Positions 25,225 to 33,825 of a stretch of DNA of 36,014 nucleotides are shown piece after piece. A program made the position numbers and the translations under genes. Within the stretch, counting starts at the first letter, position 1; each line of letters begins with the position of its first letter. Below the pieces are notes generated by a model. That model saw only the letters and a program-made list of their open reading frames with translations, was not told where the DNA came from and ran no database searches. The stretch is from Desulfobacteraceae bacterium (GTDB taxonomy: Bacteria > Desulfobacterota > Desulfobacteria > Desulfobacterales > JAABTS01), in assembly GCA_011389735.1 (NCBI GenBank), contig JAABTS010000049.1:1-36014 (forward strand). The letters are read 5' to 3'.

Positions 25225-27134
25225 ATTTGGATTTGCTAAGTAAAATCAATTCTCCCGGGGATCTTAAAAAAATGTCCAGAACCCGGCTGCCGGCTCTGGC
25301 GGACGAGATCCGGAATATGATTGTCGACGTTATATCGGTCAACGGCGGCCACCTTGCTTCCAGCCTGGGGTCGGTCGAACTGGCGATCGCCCTTCATTAT
25401 GTGTTTGAAACGCCGCTGGACAAAATTATCTGGGATGTTGGCCACCAATCCTACGCGCATAAAATCCTTACCGGCCGGCGGGATCAGTTTCCATCGATTC
25501 GCAAGATGGGCGGCCTGAGCGGGTTTACCCGGATGAGCGAAAGTCCTTATGACGCCTTCAGCACCGGCCACAGCAGCACCTCCATTTCGGCCGGTCTGGG
25601 GATGAGCTGCGCCAAAGCCGTGAAGCATGAGCAAAGAAAAGTCATTTCGGTGATCGGGGACGGCTCCATGACGGCCGGAATCGCATACGAAGGGCTGAAT
25701 CAGGCGGGGGACAGCAACAGAGACCTGATCGTCATCCTCAATGACAACGACATGTCCATTTCCAAAAATGTCGGCGCTCTGTCGTCGCTACTCAGCCGGG
25801 CCTTTTCAGGAAAAAAAATGCAGGATCTCAGAAAAGAGGTCGGCGAATTTCTAAAATCCCTGCCCAAAATCGGCGACGATATTTATCAACTGGTAAAACG
25901 GTCCGAAGAATCGTTCATGACATTTATCAGTCCCGGAATGCTGTTCGAAGCCTTTGGATTTGAATATTTCGGCCCTATCAACGGCCACAATATAGAGCAT
26001 CTTGTGGATATTTTGAACAACATCAAAATGTTGAACGAACCGGTGCTGCTTCACGTAGCCACACGCAAAGGAAAAGGGTACGAGCCCGCGGAAAAAAACC
26101 CGGTCTATTTTCACGGCGTCGGCTCGTTCGAAATAAAAACCGGACATCTAACATCGAAAAAAAGCCTCGTGCCTACATACACTCAGGTTTTCGGCGAAGC
26201 GATGATCCTGCTAGCGAAAAAAGACAAACGGATTGTGGCGGTTACGGCGGCCATGCCCGAAGGAACCGGGCTGACCCGGTTTGCGGAACGTTATCCGGAT
26301 CGGTTTTTCGATGTGGGTATCGCGGAACAGCACGGGGTAACTTTCGCCGCAGGCGTGGCGGCCGAAGGGTTGAGACCCGTCGTGGCGATCTATTCCACCT
26401 TTCTGCAACGCGCCTATGATCAAATTTTACATGACGTATGCCTTGAATCCCTGCCGGTGGTTTTCGCACTGGATCGCGGCGGCGTCGTAGGCGCCGACGG
26501 CCCCACCCATCACGGCGTTTTCGATCTGTCCTATCTCAGAAGCATGCCCAACATGACCGTAATGGCTCCTAAAGACGAAAACGAACTTTGCGCCATGCTG
26601 AAGACCGCGATAAACCATGACGGGCCTATCGCCATACGATACCCGAGAGGAACGGCCGTGGGCGTCGAAATAAAAGAACCTTACGAAGCCATTCCCATCG
26701 GCGCCGGCGAACTGCTCGCGGACGGAAACGATGTCCTGATCATCGCCGCCGGATCATCGGTTCAAGAAGCCCTTGACGCATGTCCGATACTTGAAAAAAA
26801 AGGGATTTCCGCAGCGGTTGTGAACGCCCGGTTCATAAAACCCCTGGATAGCGAATTAATCCTTTCCCTGGCCGAACGAATCCCCCGTATCATTACGGTC
26901 GAAGAAAATGCGCTTCAGGGCGGATTCGGGTCGGCGGTTCTGGAATGTCTTTGCGATGCTGGACACACAGGAGCCCAAATCAAGCGGATCGGCGTTCCGG
27001 ATAAATTCATTGAACACGGAGACCAAACGGAACTACGAGCCAAATATGAGATCGATAAAGCCGCGATCGTTGCCGCGGCCGAAGGGTTGGTGCATGAAAC
27101 GCCGCGGCCGTCTTCCAATCCGGGCCGCATGTAG
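25221..27134 (+). CDS. dxs: 1-deoxy-D-xylulose-5-phosphate synthase
   Basis: 637 residues, standard length. It condenses pyruvate and glyceraldehyde 3-phosphate using thiamine diphosphate, the first step of the MEP isoprenoid pathway. GHLASSLGSVEL (43-54), DVGHQSYAHKI, the cofactor motif GDGSMTAG (147-154) with NDNDMSIS (174-181), and DRGGVVGADGPTHHG in the pyrimidine-binding domain are all present; a transketolase C-terminal domain follows. The start is TTG at 25221, overlapping the ispA stop as TTGA with AAAGGA just upstream, so translation is probably coupled. This implies the organism uses the MEP route. Confidence 0.97.
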   Translation: MNLDLLSKINSPGDLKKMSRTRLPALADEIRNMIVDVISVNGGHLASSLGSVELAIALHYVFETPLDKIIWDVGHQSYAHKILTGRRDQFPSIRKMGGLSGFTRMSESPYDAFSTGHSSTSISAGLGMSCAKAVKHEQRKVISVIGDGSMTAGIAYEGLNQAGDSNRDLIVILNDNDMSISKNVGALSSLLSRAFSGKKMQDLRKEVGEFLKSLPKIGDDIYQLVKRSEESFMTFISPGMLFEAFGFEYFGPINGHNIEHLVDILNNIKMLNEPVLLHVATRKGKGYEPAEKNPVYFHGVGSFEIKTGHLTSKKSLVPTYTQVFGEAMILLAKKDKRIVAVTAAMPEGTGLTRFAERYPDRFFDVGIAEQHGVTFAAGVAAEGLRPVVAIYSTFLQRAYDQILHDVCLESLPVVFALDRGGVVGADGPTHHGVFDLSYLRSMPNMTVMAPKDENELCAMLKTAINHDGPIAIRYPRGTAVGVEIKEPYEAIPIGAGELLADGNDVLIIAAGSSVQEALDACPILEKKGISAAVVNARFIKPLDSELILSLAERIPRIITVEENALQGGFGSAVLECLCDAGHTGAQIKRIGVPDKFIEHGDQTELRAKYEIDKAAIVAAAEGLVHETPRPSSNPGRM

Positions 27135-27148
27135 ACAGAGGAGTTCTC

Positions 27149-27886
27149 GTGACGAAAAAACGGCTCGATCTGGAGCTTGTGGAACGATCCCTGGCGGAAT
27201 CCAGGGAACGGGCCCGAGCGATTATCATGGCGGGAGACGTTCTCGTAAACGATTTTCCCGTCGATAAGCCGGGAGTGAAAATAGCTCCAACAGACAGGAT
27301 TGCCGTCAAGGGAAACCGGATACCCTATGTCGGCCGCGGCGGATTGAAACTAAAGGGGGGGATCGACGCTTTCCACCTGAACGTTCAAGGCTGCGTATGC
27401 CTGGATGTGGGCGCTTCGACCGGCGGATTCACCGATTGTCTGCTCCAACACGGCGCCCGCAAAGTCTACGCCGTGGACGTAGGATACGGCCAGCTCGCCT
27501 GGTCCCTGCGGCGGGACGACAGAGTCGCAGTGATCGAGCGCACCAATATCCGGTATATGCCCGATGAAAAAGTTCCCGAGCCTGTCGATTTGATCACGAT
27601 CGACGTATCGTTTATTTCTCTTACGATCGTTGTGCCGGCGGTTCTTCGTTTTATGAAACCGGAAAGCGAAATTCTGGCGCTTGTAAAGCCCCAGTTTGAA
27701 GTCGGGAGGGGTAAGGTGGGCAAAGGCGGAGTGGTTCGGGACGCGGCGCTGCATCAGGAAGTGGTCGCCCGGTTGACGGAATTCTTCTTGTCGGTTGATC
27801 TGGAGCCGTCTGATTTTATCCCATCGCCCGTTCTGGGCCCCAAAGGGAACAAAGAATATCTGGCTCTTTTGAAACCGGCGTGGTAA
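27149..27886 (+). CDS. tlyA: TlyA-family rRNA (cytidine-2'-O)-methyltransferase (hemolysin A family)
   Basis: 245 residues: an S4 RNA-binding domain (about 4-64: KKRLDLELVERSLAESRERA) followed by a FtsJ-type Rossmann methyltransferase with SAM motif DVGASTGGFTDCLL (86-99), acidic VDVGYGQLAW, and DLITIDVSFISL. Mycobacterial TlyA methylates 16S and 23S rRNA and confers capreomycin sensitivity; the haemolysin label is historical. The start is GTG at 27149 with GAGGAG upstream. It closes the ispA-dxs-tlyA operon, an arrangement common in proteobacteria and Gram-positives. Confidence 0.94.
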   Translation: MTKKRLDLELVERSLAESRERARAIIMAGDVLVNDFPVDKPGVKIAPTDRIAVKGNRIPYVGRGGLKLKGGIDAFHLNVQGCVCLDVGASTGGFTDCLLQHGARKVYAVDVGYGQLAWSLRRDDRVAVIERTNIRYMPDEKVPEPVDLITIDVSFISLTIVVPAVLRFMKPESEILALVKPQFEVGRGKVGKGGVVRDAALHQEVVARLTEFFLSVDLEPSDFIPSPVLGPKGNKEYLALLKPAW

Positions 27887-28053
27887 AGCGCCGTAAATGG
27901 ATTGATGCGGGAAAACGGGTATCGAATTTTAAAGGCGACCCGGATTTTGACTTGATTTTTTTTAGTTAAGCGGATAAAAACTGAAAATTTCGAATATGCG
28001 TCATTGTTATGATTATGCGGAATTCGACAATTCGAGTTTAGAGAGGAGTTTAA

Positions 28054-30126
28054 ATGACTGAAATGGTGGAAAAATTAAGAACGATCGCGTTAGTTGGCCA
28101 CGGCGATTCGGGTAAAACCTCCCTTGCCGAGATCATGCTGTTCAAAGCAGGCGTTACCACCCGGGTAGGCCGGGTTGAAGACGGAAACACGGCGATGGAT
28201 TTCGAACCGGAAGAGTTGAAACGGCAGATCAGCATCAGCAGCAGCTTTCATCAGTTTGAATGGAAAAAAAACACTGTAAGCATCATTGACACCCCCGGAG
28301 ACCAGAATTTCTTTTCTGACACCAAAGCCTGCATGATCGCGGCGGAAGGGGCCGTCATATTGATCGACGCGGTGGACGGGGTGAAAGTTCAAACCGAACT
28401 GGCGAGCGATTTCGCCGCAGATTTTAACATCCCTTGCTGCATATTCATTAACAAGATCGACCGTGAGCGGGCGGATTTTTCACGGGCGGTGGAAGACGCT
28501 GAAAAATGTCTGTCCCCGAAACCGATAAGGGCTCATTTTCCGTTCGGGCCCGAATCCGGCGTCAACGGGATTGTTGACCTGATTTCCATGAAAGCCTATA
28601 TCTATGACGAAAACGGCCAGGCCACGTCAGTGAACATTCCCGAGGATATCAAAGAAACCGTGGAAGTGGAACGGGAAGAATTTATCGAAAACGTGGCGGA
28701 AGCTGACGACAAACTATTAGAAAAATATCTCGAAGGCGAAAGCCTCACCGACGACGAAATCCGTTCGGCGCTTCGTAAAGGAACCATTGAGCGAACCTTT
28801 GCGCCGGTGCTGTGCGGTTCCGCGATTCAGGACATCGGCGTGGATCTGCTGGCGAACTTCATTGTGGACGTCATGCCTTCTCCTCTGGATATCGGCCCCC
28901 GAAAAGGGACCGTCCCGGATAAGGATGAAGAAACCGAACGGGCGCCCGATCCCAACGAACCATTTTCAGCATTTGTATTCAAAACGGTCGCGGATCCCTA
29001 TTCCGGCCGCCTTTCCATTTTCAAAATCGTATCCGGTCAACTGGCGGGGGACGGAACCTTTTACAACAGCGTCAAGGAAAAACGGGAACGGTTCACCCAA
29101 TTATTGAAGATTACGGGAAAAGAGCAAAAACCATCCAGCGGCGCCGGGCCCGGAAGCATCGTGGCCGTGGCCAAACTGAAAGAAACCGCCACAGGCGACA
29201 CCTTGTGCGACGAATCCAATAAAATCGTTTATAAAACCGCGGAGCCCATTCCGTCGATCATTTCTTTTGCGCTTGAATCCAAAAACAAAGGGGAAGAAGA
29301 CAAAATATTCACATCCCTGACCAAAATCCTCGAAGAAGATATCGCGTTGAAGTTGACCCGGAATTCGGAAACCAAGCAAATACTGTTGTCGGGCGCCGGC
29401 CAGGTGCATATCGAAGCGACCATCGAAAAACTGAAACGAAAATTCAATGTCGAAGTATTGCTGAAACCGCCCAAGATTCCATACCGGGAAACTATTACAA
29501 AGAAAGTCCGGGTTCAAGGAAAACACAAAAAACAATCCGGGGGACACGGCCAGTACGGTGACTGTTGGGTTCAGATGGAACCCCTTCCCAGGGGAGCCGG
29601 TTTCGAATTTGTGGACGCCATCGTCGGCGGCTCGATTCCCCGGCAGTATATCCCCGCGGTTGAAAAAGGCATATACGAAGCCAGTCTCAAAGGAGTACTC
29701 GCCGGGTATACGTGTATCGATTTCAAGGCGACTCTCGACGACGGATCTTACCATACGGTCGATTCGTCTGAAATGGCCTTCAAAATCGCCGGCTCCATCG
29801 CTTTCAAAAAGGGGGTGGAAAGCGCCAACCCCGTTCTGCTCGAACCCATCATGAAAATCTCCGTGACCACTCCGGATGATTATATGGGAGATATCATGGG
29901 GGATTTGAACGGAAAACGGGGCCGGGTTCTGGGCATGGAAAGTAAGGGAAAAAATCAGGTCGTATCGGCTCATGCGCCCATGGCCGAATTTCTGATGTAC
30001 GCCCCGGATCTCCATTCTATGACCGGCGGCAGAGGAATGTACACTATGGAATTTTCACATTATGAGGAAGTCCCCGCGCAAATCGCTCAAAAAATCATCG
30101 AGGCGGCGAAAAACGAAAAGGAGTAA
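28054..30126 (+). CDS. Elongation factor G-like protein (EF-G-2 type translational GTPase)
   Basis: 690 residues with the five-domain EF-G layout. G1 is GHGDSGKT (15-22), G2 region RQISISSS, G3 DTPGDQNF (79-86) and G4 NKID (133-136); domain IV includes KKQSGGHGQYGDCWVQ and domain V DLNGKRGRVLGME. Differences from housekeeping EF-G (HIDAGKTT, RGITI, DTPGHVDF) place it in the EF-G-2/FusA-like branch. Notably the catalytic His after DTPG is Asp83, so GTP hydrolysis may be slow or differently triggered. It is a separate gene away from rpsL/rpsG/tuf. GAGGAG precedes the ATG. Its function in translocation, recycling or stress is not established. Confidence 0.92.
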   Translation: MTEMVEKLRTIALVGHGDSGKTSLAEIMLFKAGVTTRVGRVEDGNTAMDFEPEELKRQISISSSFHQFEWKKNTVSIIDTPGDQNFFSDTKACMIAAEGAVILIDAVDGVKVQTELASDFAADFNIPCCIFINKIDRERADFSRAVEDAEKCLSPKPIRAHFPFGPESGVNGIVDLISMKAYIYDENGQATSVNIPEDIKETVEVEREEFIENVAEADDKLLEKYLEGESLTDDEIRSALRKGTIERTFAPVLCGSAIQDIGVDLLANFIVDVMPSPLDIGPRKGTVPDKDEETERAPDPNEPFSAFVFKTVADPYSGRLSIFKIVSGQLAGDGTFYNSVKEKRERFTQLLKITGKEQKPSSGAGPGSIVAVAKLKETATGDTLCDESNKIVYKTAEPIPSIISFALESKNKGEEDKIFTSLTKILEEDIALKLTRNSETKQILLSGAGQVHIEATIEKLKRKFNVEVLLKPPKIPYRETITKKVRVQGKHKKQSGGHGQYGDCWVQMEPLPRGAGFEFVDAIVGGSIPRQYIPAVEKGIYEASLKGVLAGYTCIDFKATLDDGSYHTVDSSEMAFKIAGSIAFKKGVESANPVLLEPIMKISVTTPDDYMGDIMGDLNGKRGRVLGMESKGKNQVVSAHAPMAEFLMYAPDLHSMTGGRGMYTMEFSHYEEVPAQIAQKIIEAAKNEKE

Positions 30127-30168
30127 CCCTCAATTTTCGGCGCCGTGCGGTTTATTGTAATGAAATGG

Positions 30169-30212
30169 AAAAACCTGGTTACGATTCTCAAGAACGAACA
30201 ACCGGGTTTTTT
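30169..30212 (+). terminator. Rho-independent terminator after the EF-G-like gene
   Basis: AAACCTGGTT (30171-30180) pairs with AACCGGGTTT (30200-30209), followed by T residues; the loop of 19 nt can form a smaller inner stem. Confidence 0.7.
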
Positions 30213-30293
30213 CATCTTCAATTCCAGTGCATGGACTGAAGCCGCCTGATCTCGACATATGAAACAATTTCAGCACTTTGAAAGGGCGTTGGT

Positions 30294-32735
30294 ATGAATT
30301 GGACAATTGGTAGAAGGATATCTTTATTCGTTCTGGTCATCGTTATCGTGATGGGCCTGCTGGCGGGAAGCGCCTTTCATACCAATATTTCCATTCAGGA
30401 GGCGTCCCATGTTTCCCATGAACGGAACCGTCAGCTCGAAATGATCGGCAAAGTCAAGCAGTCGCTGTTTCAGTTGATGCAGGCGGTCATGAAATCCCTT
30501 GTCGATAAAGACAAAGGATCGATCAGTGATAACATCGCCAATGATATCGAACAGAACCTGTCCATTATCAAAAACCGGTTGAAAGATCTTTCCGGATTCG
30601 CTGAAACCAAACAAGAAAAAGAGCATATCTCTCGAATCATCGAAGATTTTCCTGAACTTGAAACCATTGTCAGTAAAGATCTGTTTCAATTAATCGAACG
30701 TAGGGCCATAGAGAACCAGAAAATTGAATCGGCCTTTGAAAGGCTCTACAGCAATATTGCAAAATCCGGGCGCGCCGTCGAGCAGGCGTTAAATGTCATA
30801 TTCAAGTCAATCCAGCAGGAACAGATCAATGCATCGGATATCTCGCTCTTCCGAAGCAAACAAATTTCCGTGCTGAATAACCTTATGCGTATCCTGACCA
30901 ACCTGAACACCGCTTGTGAAACCTTGTCCTCGGCCCTGGACGAAGAACAGGCGGATGAATATAAAGAAACGATCAAAAATGGCGTTGCGGCGTTCGAAGA
31001 AAATCTCGACACCCTTCCGGAACTGGTCGAAAGCGGGGAAGAACTTGCGTCCGTAAAAATCGTATTGAACGAGTTTCCCCTTCTTTCGAAGGAAATTGTC
31101 GAAACATTAATCCCGTCGATAGAAAACTTCGGGGACGATGACGAAGCCGCTGACGCCGTTATGACCCCGATCAAGGATAAAATCGCCGGCCATCGAGAAA
31201 TAATCGACAAGGAGCTGAACACATTGTTCGATTCCATTCAGAAAGGCCAAAAAGATGCGTCCAACCGTTCGGTGATGCGAAATGACCAGATGGCTATGCT
31301 GAACACCTTGATGCTCACACATTCCAGGTTGCTTCTGGCCGCGATGGAATCGATCATTGACAGAGATCTCGGAAAGATAACCAAAACGAGAATGGAGATC
31401 ATCACGGAAAACATCGAATTTTTCCAGGAAAACATGGAGGCGTTGGAAAAAATGGTGGACACGGCGGAAGAAAAAGAAGCCATGGAAACCATCCTCACCT
31501 TGTTTCCCGACCTTCAACAAGCCATTCTGACGGATCTGGCGGAACTCGTGAAAACAGGGGCGGCCGTGTCGGATAAGTTCGAATCGAATTTCAAGAGAAT
31601 CAACGACGATATCGGCCGGCTGGGAGCCCGTATCGGCGAAAGCCTCCTGGCGGTGTCGGATTCCATTGAACAAAAGCATTCCAAAGCCATGAACGCGGCT
31701 TCGAACGTCATATCCCAATCAAGCAGAACCATCATGACCATGTTCGCCATCGCCTTTCCGATCATTCTGATCATTTTTTATATTATCAGCAAATCCGTTA
31801 CAAAGCCGTTGAACCAGGTGATCGAAGGATTGAGCGACGGGGCCGGCCGAGTATCGACAGGCGCGGACCAAATTTCACTGGCTAGCCAGTCCCTGGCGTC
31901 GGGGTCGTCTGAGCAGGCCGCAAGTATCCAAGAAACATCCTCGTCGCTCGAAGAAATGTCCGCCATGACCAGCCAGAACGCCGATAACGCCAATCACGCC
32001 AATAAGCTAGTCAAGGAATCCCAGAACGTTATCGAAAAAGCCAATACCTCCATGACGGAACTTTCCAGCTTTATGCAGGACATCTCAAAGACAAGCGAAG
32101 AGACCTCCAAAATTATCAAATCCATTGATGAAATCGCTTTTCAAACCAACCTGCTGGCTTTGAACGCATCCGTGGAGGCGGCGCGGGCCGGAGAAACCGG
32201 TTCAGGATTCGCGGTCGTGGCCGAAGAAGTTCGAAATCTCGCCATGCGAGCCGCCGAATCCGCAAAAAACACAGCGGACCTGATCGAAGGCACGATCCGC
32301 AAAATTAAGGACGGCGTGGAAATCGCCTCCAAAACCAACGCCGCTTTTGTTGAAGTATCCGGGCAATCCGGAAAAGTGGAAGAGCTTGTGGCGGAAATCG
32401 CGGCGGCCTCAAATGAACAGGCTCAAGGCATCGAACAGGTCAACAAAGCGGTTTCCGAAATGGATAAAGTCATGCAGCAAAATGTTATCGATGCTGAGAA
32501 ATCCGCCTATGCTTCACAGGAAATGAGCGCCCAGGCGGAACAAATGCAACGGTTTGTGGATAAGCTGGTGACCCTGGTCGGAGGCCGGGTGAAAACGTCG
32601 TCCCGGAGGCCGCCGGCGCCCGGCGACAGAGCGAAACAAAAAAAAATCCCGGCCCGCTCCCCCAGGCAAAAAGAACAGAAAACGATTTCCCATAAAATGA
32701 CCAGAATGACCGAAGACGATTTTGACGAATTCTAA
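30294..32735 (+). CDS. Methyl-accepting chemotaxis protein with a triplicated helical sensor region
   Basis: 813 residues. TM1 is about 9-27 and TM2 about 481-499; between them lies a 450-residue periplasmic region made of three tandem modules of about 142 residues (about 48-190, 190-332, 332-470). Each has the landmarks FPEL/FPLL/FPDL (residues 119, 261, 404) and the first two end in near-identical SIQ..Q..AS..S..R segments before an NxLM-type helix. The cytoplasmic signalling domain contains the invariant tip [20 protein letters not shown] (615-634) and [11 protein letters not shown] basic Pro-rich tail ends DDFDEF; it is not the classic NWETF CheR tether. The ligand is unknown. A HAMP domain is short or atypical. 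No che genes are nearby. Confidence 0.93.
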   Translation: MNWTIGRRISLFVLVIVIVMGLLAGSAFHTNISIQEASHVSHERNRQLEMIGKVKQSLFQLMQAVMKSLVDKDKGSISDNIANDIEQNLSIIKNRLKDLSGFAETKQEKEHISRIIEDFPELETIVSKDLFQLIERRAIENQKIESAFERLYSNIAKSGRAVEQALNVIFKSIQQEQINASDISLFRSKQISVLNNLMRILTNLNTACETLSSALDEEQADEYKETIKNGVAAFEENLDTLPELVESGEELASVKIVLNEFPLLSKEIVETLIPSIENFGDDDEAADAVMTPIKDKIAGHREIIDKELNTLFDSIQKGQKDASNRSVMRNDQMAMLNTLMLTHSRLLLAAMESIIDRDLGKITKTRMEIITENIEFFQENMEALEKMVDTAEEKEAMETILTLFPDLQQAILTDLAELVKTGAAVSDKFESNFKRINDDIGRLGARIGESLLAVSDSIEQKHSKAMNAASNVISQSSRTIMTMFAIAFPIILIIFYIISKSVTKPLNQVIEGLSDGAGRVSTGADQISLASQSLASGSSEQAASIQETSSSLEEMSAMTSQNADNANHANKLVKESQNVIEKANTSMTELSSFMQDISKTSEETSKIIKSIDEIAFQTNLLALNASVEAARAGETGSGFAVVAEEVRNLAMRAAESAKNTADLIEGTIRKIKDGVEIASKTNAAFVEVSGQSGKVEELVAEIAAASNEQAQGIEQVNKAVSEMDKVMQQNVIDAEKSAYASQEMSAQAEQMQRFVDKLVTLVGGRVKTSSRRPPAPGDRAKQKKIPARSPRQKEQKTISHKMTRMTEDDFDEF

Positions 32736-32736
32736 A

Positions 32737-32845
32737 CTACAGGTTTGCAGATATTACATTTCAGAGAAGGATAGAGGGAAGAGATAACACAAGTCGCATA
32801 TCTCCGACCGATAACGCACTGAAATTTATATCTGAAAGGCTATAG
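32737..32845. repeat. Dispersed palindromic element, copy between MCP and mazG (109 bp, full length)
   Basis: Inverted arms: 32737-32764 (CTACAGGTTTGCAGATATTA, then CATTTCAG) and 32819-32845, which on the minus strand reads CTATAGCCTTTCAGATATAA, then ATTTCAG. The core segment GCATATCTCCGACCGATAAC matches the right half of copy 1. It starts 2 nt after the MCP stop and ends 10 nt before the mazG stop, filling the convergent gap. Confidence 0.75.
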
Positions 32846-32855
32846 CGGGTTTAGA

Positions 32856-33638
32856 TTACACATTCTCCTTGGCCTCCTCCCATAACCGATCCGCTTTTTC
32901 AGGGTCTTCGAACGCCGACGCCAATGGCTCGTTCAGATCGGAGGCGCGTTTTTCCATATATCGAAACCGCTTTTCAAATTTTCGAGTCGAATCCGCAAGA
33001 GCCGTTTCAGGATGAATATGAGCGAAACGCGCCACATTCACCATCGTAAAAAGCACATCCCCGAATTCCAGGGACGCCTCCTTCGAGGCGCGCGCGCCAT
33101 CCGATTCAGCGCGTAATTCTGTTTTCAATTCCGACCATTCTTCTTCCACTTTTTCCATGACCCCGTTTATGTCATCCCAGTCAAACCCGGCGCCGGCGGC
33201 TCTCTCCGCAATCCGGTAGGCCCTCATGAGCGCAGGCGCGGACAGGGGAACGGAATCCAGAATAGATACTTCCCGCCCCGCTTTCTCTTCCTGTTTAATG
33301 ATCCGCCACCGCCGTTTGACCTCCTCCGCCGAATCCAGTTTTTTTTCGCCGAACACATGAGGGTGCCGGCGCACCATTTTGGCTTCGATCCCCCGGATTA
33401 CGTCGTTCATGTCAAATGCGTCCTTTTCTTCAAACAGCCGGGCGATAAATACAATTTGGAAAAGCACGTCTCCAAGCTCTTCGCATATCGAATCAGGATT
33501 GCCGGAACTCAAAGCGTCAGCCAGCTCATACACCTCTTCGATCAGATAATTCAAAATGTCTTCGCCGGTTTGTTTTCTGTCCCAGGGACATCCATTGTCG
33601 CTCCTCAGCCTGCGAACAAGCCGAATTAGAGATTCCAT
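32856..33638 (-). CDS. mazG: Nucleoside triphosphate pyrophosphohydrolase MazG
   Basis: 260 residues from the ATG at 33638, chosen for the GAGGAG 6 nt upstream; a TTG at 33674 would add twelve residues. MazG hydrolyses NTPs to NMP and pyrophosphate, cleaning aberrant nucleotides and, in E. coli, lowering ppGpp. Two tandem MazG domains are visible: the first with GCPWDRKQT, LIEEVYELADAL and EELGDVLFQIVF, the second with VEEEWSELKTEL and LEFGDVLFTMVNVAR. Both keep the EExxE and ExxD metal-ligand pattern. It stands alone on the minus strand after dnaK; a repeat arm lies in its upstream region. Confidence 0.95.
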   Translation of the reverse strand: MESLIRLVRRLRSDNGCPWDRKQTGEDILNYLIEEVYELADALSSGNPDSICEELGDVLFQIVFIARLFEEKDAFDMNDVIRGIEAKMVRRHPHVFGEKKLDSAEEVKRRWRIIKQEEKAGREVSILDSVPLSAPALMRAYRIAERAAGAGFDWDDINGVMEKVEEEWSELKTELRAESDGARASKEASLEFGDVLFTMVNVARFAHIHPETALADSTRKFEKRFRYMEKRASDLNEPLASAFEDPEKADRLWEEAKENV

Positions 33639-33667
33639 ATTTTTCTCCTCGATCGTCCGATTATCGA

Positions 33668-33702
33668 TTTTCAAAAGTTTGATTTCTGGAAGGCTATAAA
33701 TG
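33668..33702 (-). repeat. Single arm of the dispersed palindromic element upstream of mazG
   Basis: On the minus strand it reads TTATAGCCTTCCAGAAATCA and continues AACTTTTGAAAA, resembling the outer arms of the full copies and the solo arm at 13711. TAGTCA lies 16 nt upstream of TATAGC, a weak possible -35 box. Confidence 0.45.
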
Positions 33703-33745
33703 ATTCGAACCGTCTGACTATCGCGAATGCATATTGGAGGTCAAC

Positions 33746-33781
33746 AAAAAAGCCGGGGGTTTCCTTGAAAAAACCCTCGGC
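33746..33781 (-). terminator. Rho-independent terminator of dnaK
   Basis: The 11-bp stem GCCGGGGGTTT (33752-33762) / AAACCCTCGGC (33771-33781), with one G-T pair, is followed on the minus strand by a U run (33751-33746). Confidence 0.9.
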
Positions 33782-33825
33782 CTCGTTCGTCAATTGTCAA
33801 GTCGGCTGCTTATTCGCCGGCTGAA

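Noticed and set aside
29101-30015. 304-codon minus-strand frame opposite the EF-G-like gene
   Set aside because: Antisense shadow of conserved EF-G domains III-V; Phe/His-rich with no family resemblance.
4800-33702. CRISPR array as an explanation for the recurring palindromic sequences
   Set aside because: Copies are kilobases apart, not regularly spaced, differ from each other, and no cas genes are present.
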